A stretch of DNA of 64,000 nucleotides from positions 37,694,860 to 37,758,859 of the forward strand of contig CM053796.1 in assembly GCA_028671895.1 (NCBI GenBank), given 5' to 3'. Below, one piece after another: positions 13,756-25,747 of this stretch. Origin of the DNA: Oenanthe sinensis (lineage: Eukaryota; Streptophyta; Magnoliopsida; Apiales; Apiaceae). How positions within the stretch are numbered: position 1 is the first letter of the stretch; each line of letters starts with the position of its first letter. The position numbers were made by a program, and so were the translations under genes. Under the pieces are notes generated by a model. It ran no database searches. It was not told where the DNA came from and worked only from the letters and a program-made list of their open reading frames with translations.

Positions 13756-14097
13756 ATCTCCAATAGGGTGCCAAAAAAATGTCAAAATGTCACATGACAT
13801 GATGTGACATAACACTATTGTTGACACTCCATCGGATGAAGTGAGAGGGGTGCCAATTAAAGCTGTCAACTTTTGACACCCTCCCGAAATAATAAAAACG
13901 TGTTACATCATATTAAAATCATAAACATTCATACATAGTATTAATTATACATGTATCAAAGATTGACAACTTTGAGTGTCAACTATTGAAGTAAAATTTT
14001 CTAGAAAGAGTGCTAAAATATTATTGAAGAAAGAGAAAATATTTCTTTTGATGATTTGTACATATTGACAACTTTAATTAACACCATCATTGGAGAT
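13756..14097. mobile_element. MITE candidate with imperfect terminal inverted repeats
   Basis: The left end reads ATCTCCAATAGGGTG. The reverse complement of the right end reads ATCTCCAATGATGGTG, and both continue inward into AT-rich sequence with GTCAA words, giving imperfect inverted ends of about 35-40 bp. Length about 340 bp, AT-rich, no coding. An internal copy of the same theme (GGGTGCCAATTAAAGC region near 13856) adds support. I could not resolve a target-site duplication, so the superfamily is open. Confidence 0.4.
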
Positions 14098-16435
14098 TCT
14101 CTCATTGGAATGAAATGCTCAAAATTGAATAACAGGAAAATATGACCCCAAATAACATTATAAAATGCTAAATCGTCCAGTGTTTTGCTCTGAAACTTAA
14201 AACATGATTTTAAGTTCCGTTTTGGGTATTAAAATGGAAATTCATCTGACGTTTTAACTTTAAACGGGATTTTAGGTTTCGTTTTCTTAGTCCAAAACAC
14301 AAATTCGTGTAACGTTTTGTCACGGTAAACATGAATACAAATTCGTATCTTCAATATTAAATTTAGCTTCAAGTGATTTCAGAAAACACTACTTAAATTA
14401 GTGTTTTGGAGTATTATTTGGGACATTATTTCCCAGTAATGTTATTTTGGACATTTTGTCTAAAAAATGTGTCATATGGATCCTTTTCTCTCATTTGAAC
14501 AACTCGAATGATAATACATTTATTCTCTGTCATTCCGAATCCTGAGTCGACTGGCTCACCTCGAAAATTAAAACTATAAGGCTATAATTTTAATTATTTA
14601 AAAAAAGAAAAAAAATCCTTCTTTTTGAGTCTTTAACCGGTCCAAGTAAAATATAATAATCCTACATTTTGCTCACAAATTAAAAAACATATATTTAGCA
14701 TTAATCTTAAATACATACCGTATTTCTTATATCTATACTCATACAAAATCATATTTATTAACTTGTAGCATATTTAAGATCTGATTGATTATAATTAAGA
14801 AATGTGGAGAAATATTTTAAACCAAAAATAAATAAAATATATTCGTAATGAGTGAAACCGAGGGAGTTAAAAATCTTCTCTCTAAAAATGCTTTAACGTA
14901 TTATTGACTTTTAATTAATCTGTGCTCAATTTCTTTTTGTTGTCAAAAAGCTACAAACTATAGAGACATGCATGATCTACCTCACAAGTCACGCCACATG
15001 TATATGTATTGTCGGGGTCCGACCGTCCGAGTCTTCTGGATGACTGAGTGACTAACGACTCTATACACTTGCTCCATAATCCATAATCCACATATAAATA
15101 TAAAATGATAAAAAAAAACCTGCCTTAGGAAAGTTACTTTAAATTATAATGTTTTCTAGTGTAAAATGGTTCTGACATTTTGATAAATATAAAAAAATTT
15201 CTGTAATTAGATAAAGTTTTAGTCTATTTATATAGGAAATTCTTTTAACTTTAGATAATTAGCTAAGATCATCCTTAGGAGCATGATGCTCAAAATGAGA
15301 TATATAGCTTACAATTAACTTTTACAAACACCTAAATAGTTAAGCAAATAATTAATTTATTACTATCACCTAAATAATAAATAAGTTAACCAAAGAAAAT
15401 AGACGTTGGCTTATTTTCCTAAAATAATTTTATTTGTAAAAATAGATAATAGCATAATTTTAAAAAGTTAGATGTATAAATTGTTCCCGGTTGTTCAAGC
15501 ATTTAATAATCACAATCATTTTTTGACAAGTAAATTAAGTAATCATTAATATAGAATTTGATTAATCCCTTTAGTTTTCACATAATAATATTTTTAGAAA
15601 GAAAATTAAACATCTACATACTGTTAGCTTGTCAGGTGCACTTTCTTAAAAAGTAAACTTTAGTGTTTCAGATTTACTACAAATTTGTATTTAGATGATA
15701 TATGCAGAGGCGTGGTGGAATATTATTTCTTGTTACAAAAGATATGAAATCTGTATATTTTAATAGAGTGTGTGCAATGTACATATATTTGTGTATGGGC
15801 ATAATATTTTTTTATTTGAATAATATCCCACTAGCATTACTTTCAATGTCAAAATTTGTTAGTGGATTGTATATATGCATGAATAGCATGTTCCACATGT
15901 GTATATTATAAAAGTCAAAAACCAGTACTATCAAAGTTTAATTAATTGCTAATTTTTTAATAATCTTAAAAAATCAAAACTTACATCTTAAAATTAATTA
16001 GAGATACGTTGAAATATTTTTAAATTTAATTAACATTTGATCAATTTAACTATAAGAAATCAAATAAGATAATTAACTAATAAAACATGCAAGTTAAAAA
16101 TAAGTTCCATCATCTTCCACAAAGAACTAGAGGAGCATAAACTGATAAAGCACACAAAGATATGATCATGATGCTAGACTAGCCTTCTGCCTCGTATTGA
16201 TAGCATCTCATTTCAAAATATATAGTTCCTTTCTTCCCTGGCTATACTGCTTGTGTTAATATATTCCTTCCCACACTATTTTAAGGTCATTATTCCCTCT
16301 TTAATCTTTATACATGACCATTGAGTATCAAAAAGCACCTTGGAACTTGGGTTAAAAGTGCTTTACTTCTCTAATAAAACTCATGTAAGCCAAAACAAGT
16401 TGCAGAGGAGGTGACTCTTTTGAGATTACAAAAAG
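14098..16435. other. AT-rich intergenic spacer
   Basis: It contains the presumed promoter of the downstream receptor kinase but no confident TATA/initiator pair. A weak inverted pair of CCCAAATAA-type words near 14143 and 14427 was seen and not accepted as an element. No gene is visible. Confidence 0.4.
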
Positions 16436-19400
16436 ATGAAGCTGATGCTCTTCAAATTCATGATTTTAATGTCATGGAGTATCATTTTAGGAGACTCTAC
16501 ATGCAAAATCACTACAGATCAAGAGCTACTTAATAAGGCTTTCAGCTCAGTCTCTGGCTTCAATTCTTCTTGGTTGATATCTCATGATCTAAACTGTAAA
16601 AGCCAACATGTGACACATATAAATCTCTCATCAAGAAGTCTGAATGGTTCAGTTTCATGGAAATATTTCGAGAAATTGTCTCATATCCAAACAATTGATC
16701 TGTCCAACAATTCTCTCAAGGGATATGTTCCAAGCTGGTTTTGGTCCATTCCAACCCTGGTTGAGCTTAATCTATCCAAGAACAAGCTTGTAGGTACCAT
16801 TGGTTTCAAATTCAGTTCAGAATCTGGTCCATTTTCTTCAATCAAGGAGCTTAATTTGTCCGAAAATAGGTTCACAAACTTGGCTAATATCTCCCATTTC
16901 CCAAACCTCAGAACTCTTGATCTTTCACATAACAATCTCAAATTCTTGCCTCTTGGTCTCAACATGCTGAACAACATACAACATCTTGATATTTCGATGT
17001 GTAAAATTTCAGGTAACTTAAATTCCGTTTCAAATCTGCGCTTGTTAAATTACTTGGATGTCTCGATAAACCACATGACTGGTGAATTTCCGTATGATTT
17101 TCCTCCACTTTCTGGCCTCAAATTCTTGAATATATCTTTTAATAATTTTACTGGAAATTTAACTTCAGCCAATATCAAAGAATTCAGCCACTCTGCCTTT
17201 ATTCATGCCGGGAAATTTAACAAAACTTCGAAAAACTTCAAAATTAGTCCAACTATAGTGCCTCATTCAATACGAATCCCACCTGAAAATGATCCGCAAC
17301 ATCAAGAAAACCTCAAGAAAAATAAACAGACTTTAAAACATAAGCATTTGGCTCTAGCCATATCAGTTTCAGCTGCAATCTTATTCATGACCATGTTCAT
17401 GTACATTTTCTGTATGTATAGAAAGAGGAAACTGGCGAAGAAAAACAGATGGGCAATCTCGAAACCAGCTCAAGTACCATTTAAAGTGGAGAAATCAGGC
17501 CCTTTTTCATTTGAAACAGAGGCAGGGACCTCTTGGGTGGCTTATAAAAGAACCATCTTCAGCAGCTGTAGTAATGTTTGAGAAGCCATTAATGAAGTAT
17601 CTCACCTTCAAGGATTTAATCTCTGCCACGTCACATTTTGGGAAAGAGTCATTGCTTGCGGAAGGAAGATGTGGGCCCGTTTACAGAGCTGTTCTGCCAG
17701 GTGAACTCCACATGGCAATCAAGGTGTTAGAGAGTGCCAGGGACATTGATTTTGGGAAAATGAAGACCATGTTTGATGACATCTCGAGGCTTAAACATTC
17801 TAATCTGTTGCCCATCGCTGGTTACTGCATTGCAGGTAATTTTCTTTTGCTTACTAAATTTTCTTGGCTGTTTTACCTACTTTGTTCAATTCCTTTCATA
17901 TAGGTCCGAGTAAAGGTAAATAATATTTTTGTGGTTGAGTTTCTGTGATTAGTTGTTAAAGGGATAGTCAAAACTCGAAATTTTATAAGGTAGTTTTGTG
18001 GAAAAATTGGAGTGCTGTTCTTTCGTTATCAAGATGGAGGAGAAAGATTGTGATAGTTCACTACTATGGACTTGTTGAGAATCCTGATACTTAAATATGA
18101 TCTATATTTCTTGGGAAAAAAATGATCTACATTAAGATATCAATATTACGGATCATGTCAATGAGTTGTAGTGATAGGGGATTTATATATATATTGGGTT
18201 TTCAGGTTAATTATATCGAATTGAGTTGATAGTGTATATTATGTTCTAAGCATAATATCTACACTTTACAGTTTCTAAATGTTCTACAGGACGATTGAAC
18301 TTGCCAGATATTTTTATGCACACTTGCCTATATTCTAAAGGGTGATTAGAGTCTTGTATGAAGATGACATAACATATGTATGCACTAAGCGACCAACCCT
18401 TCTATCGTAGGCTATGATAATGATATGTATGCACTTCTATTAATATACTATCCCACTTCTTTTGTCACTTGGCAAAAGCACAAGAATTCTGGGACAGAAA
18501 AACTTTATGTTTTAAAAAATAATTCTGTGTAGAATTAAGAGTATCTTCAACTCATTACACTATTATGGTGTAAAAATACTCCGGAAGGCACCACCTGAAC
18601 TCATTCACATCAAAAAGAATTTTTTGTACTTTAAATATTACTTTATTGTTAAAAGAATAAAAGTAATAAAGTTGTTGAGATATAGGAGTATAAGAGTAAA
18701 GTTAGGTTGAGTTGATTTTTACCCCGTTTTGGCGTAAAAGAACATGTATAGAATTAGGTTGGAGATGGTCTATAGCATGCCTGATATCTGCATAACCTAC
18801 AAGACAATGTGGCCCGTTTGCCTGATTCTTGTAGAATTTTCATTGAATTGTTTTACTAATTTGTTCCAGGAAATGAGAAATTGGTGTTGTACGAGTTTAT
18901 GGCCAATGGTAACCTCCATCAATGGCTTCATGAGCTTCCGGCTGGTAAAATCAACATAGAGGATTGGAGCACTGACACTTGGGAGCATAGCAATGAAATT
19001 GAAAATAAACCCCACATTTCATCCCCCGACAAAATGGACTCGCCATCGCATTGCTGTTGGCATTGCTCGTGGACTCGCCTACCTCCATCATGGCCTCTCT
19101 AAACCAATGGTGCATGGCCACTTAGTCCCATCCAATATCTTACTATCCGACGACTTGGAACCAAAGATTGCAGATTTTGCATTAGATCAAGATCGGGTCA
19201 GCCGGTCTCCCCAAGATGATGTGTATGATTTTGGTATAGTTTTAATTGAGTTGTTGACTGGTCAAGTCAGTTCGGATGAGACACTGGACACAGTTAGGAG
19301 ATTAGTTAGGGAGGGACATGGAATGAATGCACTAGACTCAAGGTTGAGACGTGGTGATGTCACTGTGAGTGAGATGGTGGAGAGTCTCCGAGTTGGATAC

Positions 19401-19496
19401 TTGTGCACCGCTGAGGCGCCACAGAAAAGACCAACCATGCAACAAGTATTAGGTCTGCTAAAGGACGTAAATCCTCTGATTGAGGAGCTGAACTAA
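16436..19496 (+). pseudogene. LRR receptor kinase, MEE62/CaMRLK type, two frameshifts
   Basis: Exon 1 (16436-17835) encodes a signal peptide (about 1-22), an LRR ectodomain with runs such as LDLSHNNL and LNLSKNKL, a membrane helix (about 305-328) and the juxtamembrane region. Exon 2 (18870-19496) follows a 1,034-bp GT-AG intron and carries the rest of the kinase-like domain. Frame is lost twice: near 17543, just after GTSWVA, fitting a 2-nt loss, and near 19035-19040, after SSPDKMD, where the frame moves again before TRHRIAVGIARGLAY. As read, the protein stops at residue 381, before the kinase domain. The kinase is atypical even without the breaks: HGHL replaces HRDL and DFA replaces DFG. Resembles Arabidopsis MEE62/CaMRLK (At5g45800). 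Either a recent pseudogene or two consensus errors. Confidence 0.8.
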
Positions 19497-20514
19497 AAGT
19501 TTGTTTAGCTGTGATATTGTTTAAATGATGTCCAACTTTTTCACTTGCATGGGACATGCTATTTACAATATATTTCAAGTACATAACTAACTACTCCTAT
19601 AAAAGAAAAAGCTGATGCATTAGGTGGACCATTAGGTCTTTATTCTGTCCTTGCATTCATGTTGGTCTTTTTCTTCTTTACTTCTCTTTTCCCTTGTTTG
19701 TATAATCTTTTTAACTATAAGTTGTTAGCTTTATTCCTTCACTGTTTTTTTATCTTCTGTAGAATAGGATAGTTCTCATAGATTTGTTTTCTAAACCTTG
19801 TAGAAGGGATACAAATTGCTAAGATAAAGCATCAAAACAGTTGAACTCTTTAGTTATAAACAAACAATACTCAATGTTCCCCTCGTTTTGCTTCTTCTAT
19901 TCATTTGAGTTTTGGTTCTTGTTCTTTTATCTTTCAATTCTGATTTAAAGAGATTATTAATAATTTATGAATTTTAATTAATTACAATTGATTTAAGATT
20001 TCACGTGGTGTCTATGCAAAATTGATATATTTTGTTCAAAGTTCGTAGAGTCTGCGATCCTAAATTCAATTTCGTATTTAGGTGAGATTAAAAAAATCTG
20101 AAATACATAAATACATAGTAAAATCTAGCAGAATCCGATTTTTAAAATCCTATTGCCGTCAATAAGTTTTTGAATAGCACTCGATTTTAATAACTAGATA
20201 AAACACTACAATAGGCTCATCTCTTCCGTTCAGAACACACTTTAAGAGTGACAAGGAGCATTATTGTAAATCACAAAGATTGGAAAATAATTTGTAACAA
20301 CGTTTAAATTTTTCTAGAATTAATCTTATATATTTATCACAAACCAACTTTATAAGATATAGAGGAATCTTATGTAAATAATGAAGGCCAAGTAATACTT
20401 TACTTGGTCATTGATTGATTTCAACATTGTCCGTCAAGTTTCCAGTTTCTGTAGACGGTAGGATCCTATCTGTCTCTACATACTAATCACCAACTCAGGA
20501 TCCCAACGCTCCTC
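19497..20514. other. intergenic spacer
   Basis: Holds the 3' flank of the MEE62-like gene and AT-rich sequence. No exon-like open frame or repeat was recognised. The frame of the next gene is open back to about 20455 but without an ATG before 20515. Confidence 0.35.
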
Positions 20515-21446
20515 ATGCTATGGAAACATAAGTTTGTCCTAGATTGGTTGCTTGGTGGTGTTGGAGATAAAGATCGTGATGCACCAAAATTCACTGATAG
20601 CAGGTGGGCTCAATCTTTGTCAACATTCAATTTGATACATTATTGTTTACATAGATGTTCAAAAGGAATGGAAATTTTTTATGATAATATTGGCCTTCTA
20701 CGTTTTTTGAATAGTGTTTGGTACGTAAAACAACAGCCCCTCACCGATTACATAATTGATTTCATTTTTGACGAGCTGGGGATGAAATTAGAGATGGCAC
20801 AAAGTTTAACCACAGGTAAAATAATATTTTTATCTAAAGGAGAGTGGATACTTAAAAAGGAAGGCCAGCTGACTACTTTTGTACCTTATGCTTCTAATTT
20901 GAACTATGATGAGATCCTTCTTTTGTGGCACATAGCTACTGAACTCTGCTACAACAGCCAAGATCGGCAAACTATTAAGTTGGAACATCGTGACATTTCC
21001 AAGAAGCTATCAGACTACATGCTATATCTTATGGTCATGAAGCTGATATGATGTCTGCAGTTTCTAGCAAGGGGGATACATTGTTCCGAGATACTTGCAA
21101 TAAGGTTAGCAAATTATTTGACACTGAATTACCAGAAGTAATTAAAGAGGAGAAAATTTTGTGTCTTTGGAAGAGAGAGTAAGAAAGAGAAGGAAACCTT
21201 ACAGATAAAGGCTTGTGAAAGATTTCTTAGCGTCGATGGAGAAGTTAAGCCAGTTACAATGCAGAAGAATAGGAATGAATTGTTATTGTTAAATGCATCA
21301 TCTGCATTAGCCAAAGAGTTACAAGTGTTTCCATCGGAAGAGAAATGGAAGATAATAAGTAAATTATGGGTAGAACTGCTAGCATACGCGGCAACTAATA
21401 TCAAGTCAATTGCTCATGCTGAACAAGTAAAGGCGGAGAGCTCATA
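20515..21446 (+). pseudogene. DUF4220/DUF594 family gene remnant
   Basis: Only the C-terminal part, about 300 codons, of a family whose members usually run to about 650-800 aa. The DUF594 hallmark DEILLLWHIATELCYN is in the first block. A second block (HEADMMSAVSSKGDTLFRDT) is in another frame, and the last block holds EEKWKIISKLWVELLAYAA. Frame changes occur near 21034 and near 21175, the latter inside an AGAGAGAG run that could slip. No N-terminal DUF4220 membrane region is found upstream. A truncated, frameshifted remnant; function of the family is unknown. Confidence 0.75.
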
Positions 21447-22799
21447 ACTGTTGTTTGGTTACTGATGGCTCATTTAGGCTTGGTAGGCCAGTTTGAGAAC
21501 TGATTGTTGAAAAATCAGCCTATTCATCAAATCAAATAATATCATGTGTGGTTTTGTTTCAACAATGTCAAATTATTTTGGTCATCCGGCACTTCATCTT
21601 TCAGTTCCAAAGATTAACCGGGCGTGTATTTTGTTAAATATTGTTGATGTTCAGTTTATTGTATAGTATATATATGCTATAGTATTTTGATCTTATTAAT
21701 ATATGCATGGGGATGGGGTTACCTGTTCACGGCATGCCTGCTCCACAAATATATCTAGCTGACAACCTGACCTGCATAGCATCTACTAAAGCTAAACCCG
21801 GAGAACCTGGATATTGCATACATCATTCGAACATGTATCGGGAAGCAGGGAAATGCAATGAGTGTCCGAATGTTGGAACTAATGCACTTTCATAATCATG
21901 CATCTCAATTAAGATCAGTTTTAATTATATGTTCATGAACCTTGTAATCTGGCCATCTAGAATTATATTTAAGGATTCATTGAATCAGATGTCTAAATAT
22001 TCTCTAGAAACTTCTGTAAGACCACATATATATCATTGTACTTCTTCAGCAAGGTAAGGAATTAAGAATACAAGTTTTATCTTATATATTTAATCATTTC
22101 TATTCAAGAGCTCTGCAGTAGCAACTCAATATTTCCTTCACAGAACCTAAGAAATGCACCGGGGGTGTAGTTAAATTGTTACTTTTATGTGCTTAAAGTC
22201 TATGCTACATGAAGTATGATGAGTACTTGGATTGAAATTACAAATGAATTTTTCTACGTGCGCCAGATATTGATTACATTTTGATTCCAATTTCTACAAC
22301 TGGATTCAACTAATTGAAATGAACTCGATGTTTGCCAATGCAAAGTATGGTACTTCGCGTGTTTGCCAAATCATATAAACTAGATTTTGGTCAAATATCC
22401 CCTTTTACCGGATAAACCTGTTAGAAATTGGAAAGGTTGAGAGCTTTTTTCATTAGGCTCTTGATGTAATTTCCGAAATAGTCGGGGGTTGTTCTTTATT
22501 ATGAGGATTTAAACATGTTCTAAGAATTTTTTTTAGTGGAATCTACATAGAAATAATGAAAAAGAGGCTTTCTTGTATATTGAATATGACTAGTCAATGT
22601 TAACTAAATCAAGTTGGAAATTTCGGGTAGTTCAAGACCGTCCGAGACATCTTCCTGAGATGAGGACCCTAAGCAAAGTAGGATCCGATGTTTTGCTCGT
22701 TCAAGTCCTTGAGTCCTATGATCAGACCCTTGAACTGGAGCCTTTTTATTTGACTAGTAAAATACATGATACATATGTATTTATATATATATATATACA

Positions 22800-22868
<69 letters not shown>

Positions 22869-23554
22869 TAATACTAACTTATAACTCGTGCAAAGTATGG
22901 ATGATATTAATAAATTATATATTAATTATTTTATATAATTAAAATATTTAATTTAATATGTTAATTTATTTTTATATTTTTCTATACAATATTATTTATA
23001 TACTAATATTTATAAAATTTAATTATGAGTCCTAATTTTAAAAAAATAAAAGAGTCTGTTGTTTCTTTATAATAATATAGTATTAAATAAAAATTATATG
23101 ATAAGTAGGATTCTTAAAATAAAAAAAATAGAATATAATTTAAATATAATATAATATTATCTGTGATGAGTTGTATAAAAGGAGGACTATCATGATAGAG
23201 TTGTATGTATGATATATATCATTTTGAAAAATATATTTTATTAAAATTAGATGATTAAGATTGTTTCTATGGTAAATCTAAAATTAGACGGTTAAGATCT
23301 TTTCTATATTTCACCCGGTACCATACCGACCGACCAAAATTTTTAATTTTTCGGTTATAATAATATAGTATAGATATGAGTAAGAATTATTATTTTATTA
23401 TAATAATTAAGTCTCATATAGAAATATATAATATAATATATATGGGCATGTGATAATTTACATATATATAATTTACATATATGAATATATACCAGATTGG
23501 AAAGAGAAAGAAAATAGGGGACGCATACATTACTTTTGAGAAAGAAAATGAACA
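21447..23554. other. AT-rich spacer with one cysteine-bearing small ORF
   Basis: The only non-random-looking item apart from the microsatellite is a 62-codon ATG frame at 21707-21895 (+) with four cysteines in a C-x13-C-x12-C-x2-C spacing. I do not recognise it, and its surroundings show no splice signals tying it to another gene. The rest is low-complexity AT-rich sequence. Confidence 0.3.
22781..22869. repeat. TA/CA compound microsatellite
   Basis: An uninterrupted (TA)n run, broken once by ACATGA, passes directly into (CA)n. Typical plant simple-sequence repeat; likely length-polymorphic. Open frames read across it are artefacts of the dinucleotide run. Confidence 0.95.
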
Positions 23555-24530
23555 AGTCGATAAAAATCGAATTAAAATCGAAACCGAACCGAAATCGGTA
23601 AAACTGATCCGTATGAAACGAAATCAAAACTGAACCGAAAAATTAAAAATTGAGATCCGATTTTGTATATGGATTTGATAATCCAAAAATGTAACTGAAT
23701 CCGAAACAATCCGATCAGAACCGATATCGGTTCAAAAAAATCAAATTCGATAATGATCCGAAAACCGATTCAATCCGATCCGAAAATAATTTAGAACCAG
23801 AATTTTAACCAAAAATAATCCGAAATTACAGATCCGATAATGAACCGAATTGATCAAATTCTAATAAAAAATTATACAAACTGAATATGACTCAAACTAA
23901 ATTATAGACCTTATGTGTATTTCATACATACAATCTTATGATTCGTTACATTCACAAATACATTATACATAATTTATACGTATAATATATTTATTCGTAA
24001 AATAAAATATTTAAAAAATTAAGAATAATATTTATTTTGAATTTGCTGGAAAATAAAGAAAAGTGAATATAAATTCATATTCTAAAAAGAAATAAATATT
24101 ATATATTATATATGTACATACAAAATTTATTTATATTTATATTTGGCCCTCAAGATTTTTTTTAAAATTATTATATTACGAGTATTTAGTGATTTTTTTA
24201 TATTAACCAAAATTTGAACTAGAGAAATATATTACTTAATCGATATAATTACTTTATTCAGTATTATTTTATCAAATTTTAATTATTATTTGGCAAATAT
24301 GCTTAATGATCTTTATTTAAATTCAATGATGATTCAAATTTATTTAAAATTAATTGAATTCAACTTTCAAATCCAAACAAAATCTAGTTTAATAATAAAT
24401 CATAAAAAGATTTGAACCGAATTTAATCCATTTTTTATCCGAAATTCATCTAAATTTTAATCAAATTTTGACCTAAACCGAAATCATACCATCCGAACTG
24501 AAACCGATTCAATTTATGCAAAACTGAAAC
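23555..24530. repeat. AACCGA-rich dispersed repeat, copy B
   Basis: Second, longer copy of the family seen at 1881-2640, with the same landmark order but richer in ATCCGA/AACCGA words, e.g. AATCGAAACCGAACCGAAAT. Divergence between the copies is high, so both are old. It ends about 50 bp before the Sirevirus LTR. Confidence 0.5.
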
Positions 24531-24576
24531 TTACCAACATGATGCAGAGTATGACGTTAAGATATGCATATGTATT

Positions 24577-25689
24577 TGTTAGGAATCTACATGTGATTTG
24601 ATGATAACATTAATCTTAGAATCATAGAAATTTTATTTGATGTAACTGATCAATTGATATGAAAGTTATAAATATCAATTGATCAGGAAACCATTTATCA
24701 GTTGAAATGTTTATATGAATCAACTGATAATTTGGATTGTAGCATAGATGTACTTAGTCTATTTCAATCGATAATGTGTAAATCAATTGATATTTTGTTC
24801 ATCAATTGATGTTAAAGTCGATTGATATAGATCATCAATTGATGTGTAAATTAAACTGTTAAATTGTAATTATGAGAAGACAGGAAATTGCACAAGTGAA
24901 GGATGATCAATTGATATTGAAGCATCGATGGATGAAGGATCAATCGAAGAAGCCAAGCCAAGGACTGAAGACCATCAACTGATGTGAAGACCCATCGACT
25001 GATATATCGATTGATAACATCTATCAATCGATAAGACATCTTTTATCAATCGATGGATATAAAGATCAATCGAAGAAGTACATCAGTTGATGGATTAAAG
25101 AATGGATCAATTGATATGCTTAACAGCAAATTATCAATTGAGTGTGACAACACAGAAAGAATATCTGTTGAAGATCCAGAGAACAAAAGCACACCTATGG
25201 AAGACAGTCTAGAGTGACTGTGAAGACTCAATCAGAAGCTGTCTTTCAAACCTTTTTGTAAAATAGAAAAAGGTAAAAGGAAGGCAGGTAGAAACAATCC
25301 TAGAATAGGAATTGTAAAAGAACACTTGTGGTATATAAACAAGTGTAGTAGCATTATTAGAAAATATACAAGTTAGACATATTTCTTAATCAACTGTTCA
25401 AGCTTGAGAGCACATGTGTAAGAACAGTTGATTTGTTTTCTAATCTTGTAAACGCAGCTAGGTTTCTTCTAACCTAGGAGCATTGAGCAAAAATATATAT
25501 TGATGGAAAAACCAATCCATCAATAATTTTAAATCTCTTTGTTCAGTTTTATTTTTAGCACTAATTTGTTCGAACTTATTATCTTATTCTTTCAAACATC
25601 AAGAACAAATATTAGAACAAGGAAAAAGTTTTAATATTTGTATTCAACCCCCCCTTCTACAAATATTGACATTGTTCTAAGGAATAACA
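24577..25689 (+). repeat. 5' LTR of element 1
   Basis: Starts TGTTAGGAATC and ends GGAATAACA, two bases before the primer-binding site. Its first half carries about 20 variants of the palindrome ATCAATTGAT / ATCAATCGAT between about 24645 and 25145. A TATA box and a C-run U5 end complete the U3-R-U5 layout. The bases before it (GTATT) are the candidate target duplication; its partner is outside the window. Confidence 0.85.
25332..25339 (+). promoter_or_regulatory. TATA box of element 1 LTR
   Basis: TATATAAA in GC-poor context, about 360 bp before the LTR end and downstream of the palindrome array, where a copia U3/R promoter is expected. Confidence 0.6.
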
Positions 25690-25691
25690 AT

Positions 25692-25703
25692 TGGTATCAG
25701 AGC
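25692..25703 (+). other. Primer-binding site, element 1
   Basis: TGGTATCAGAGC, complementary to the 3' end of initiator tRNA-Met, two bases after the LTR. It fixes element orientation and the LTR boundary. Confidence 0.95.
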
Positions 25704-25747
25704 AGGCTTTCAACATACAGAAAGTTTAAAGATCAAGAACAGTCAAT

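Noticed and set aside
14143..14427. A second MITE next to the first, with CCCAAATAA-type inverted ends
   Set aside because: The inverted ends are only about 9-10 bp in AT-rich DNA with no target duplication; chance is likely.
17530..17560. A mini-intron or programmed frameshift rescuing the MEE62-like reading frame
   Set aside because: No GT-AG pair of workable size and no slippery heptamer with a structure were visible; a simple 2-nt loss explains it.
17511..17903. A separate kinase gene starting at 17511
   Set aside because: The sequence continues the MEE62-like juxtamembrane region after a frameshift; there is no promoter or domain start here.
22597..22884. 95-codon open frame ending in the microsatellite
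   Set aside because: A large share of it is translated TA/CA repeat; the front part has no similarity that I recognise.
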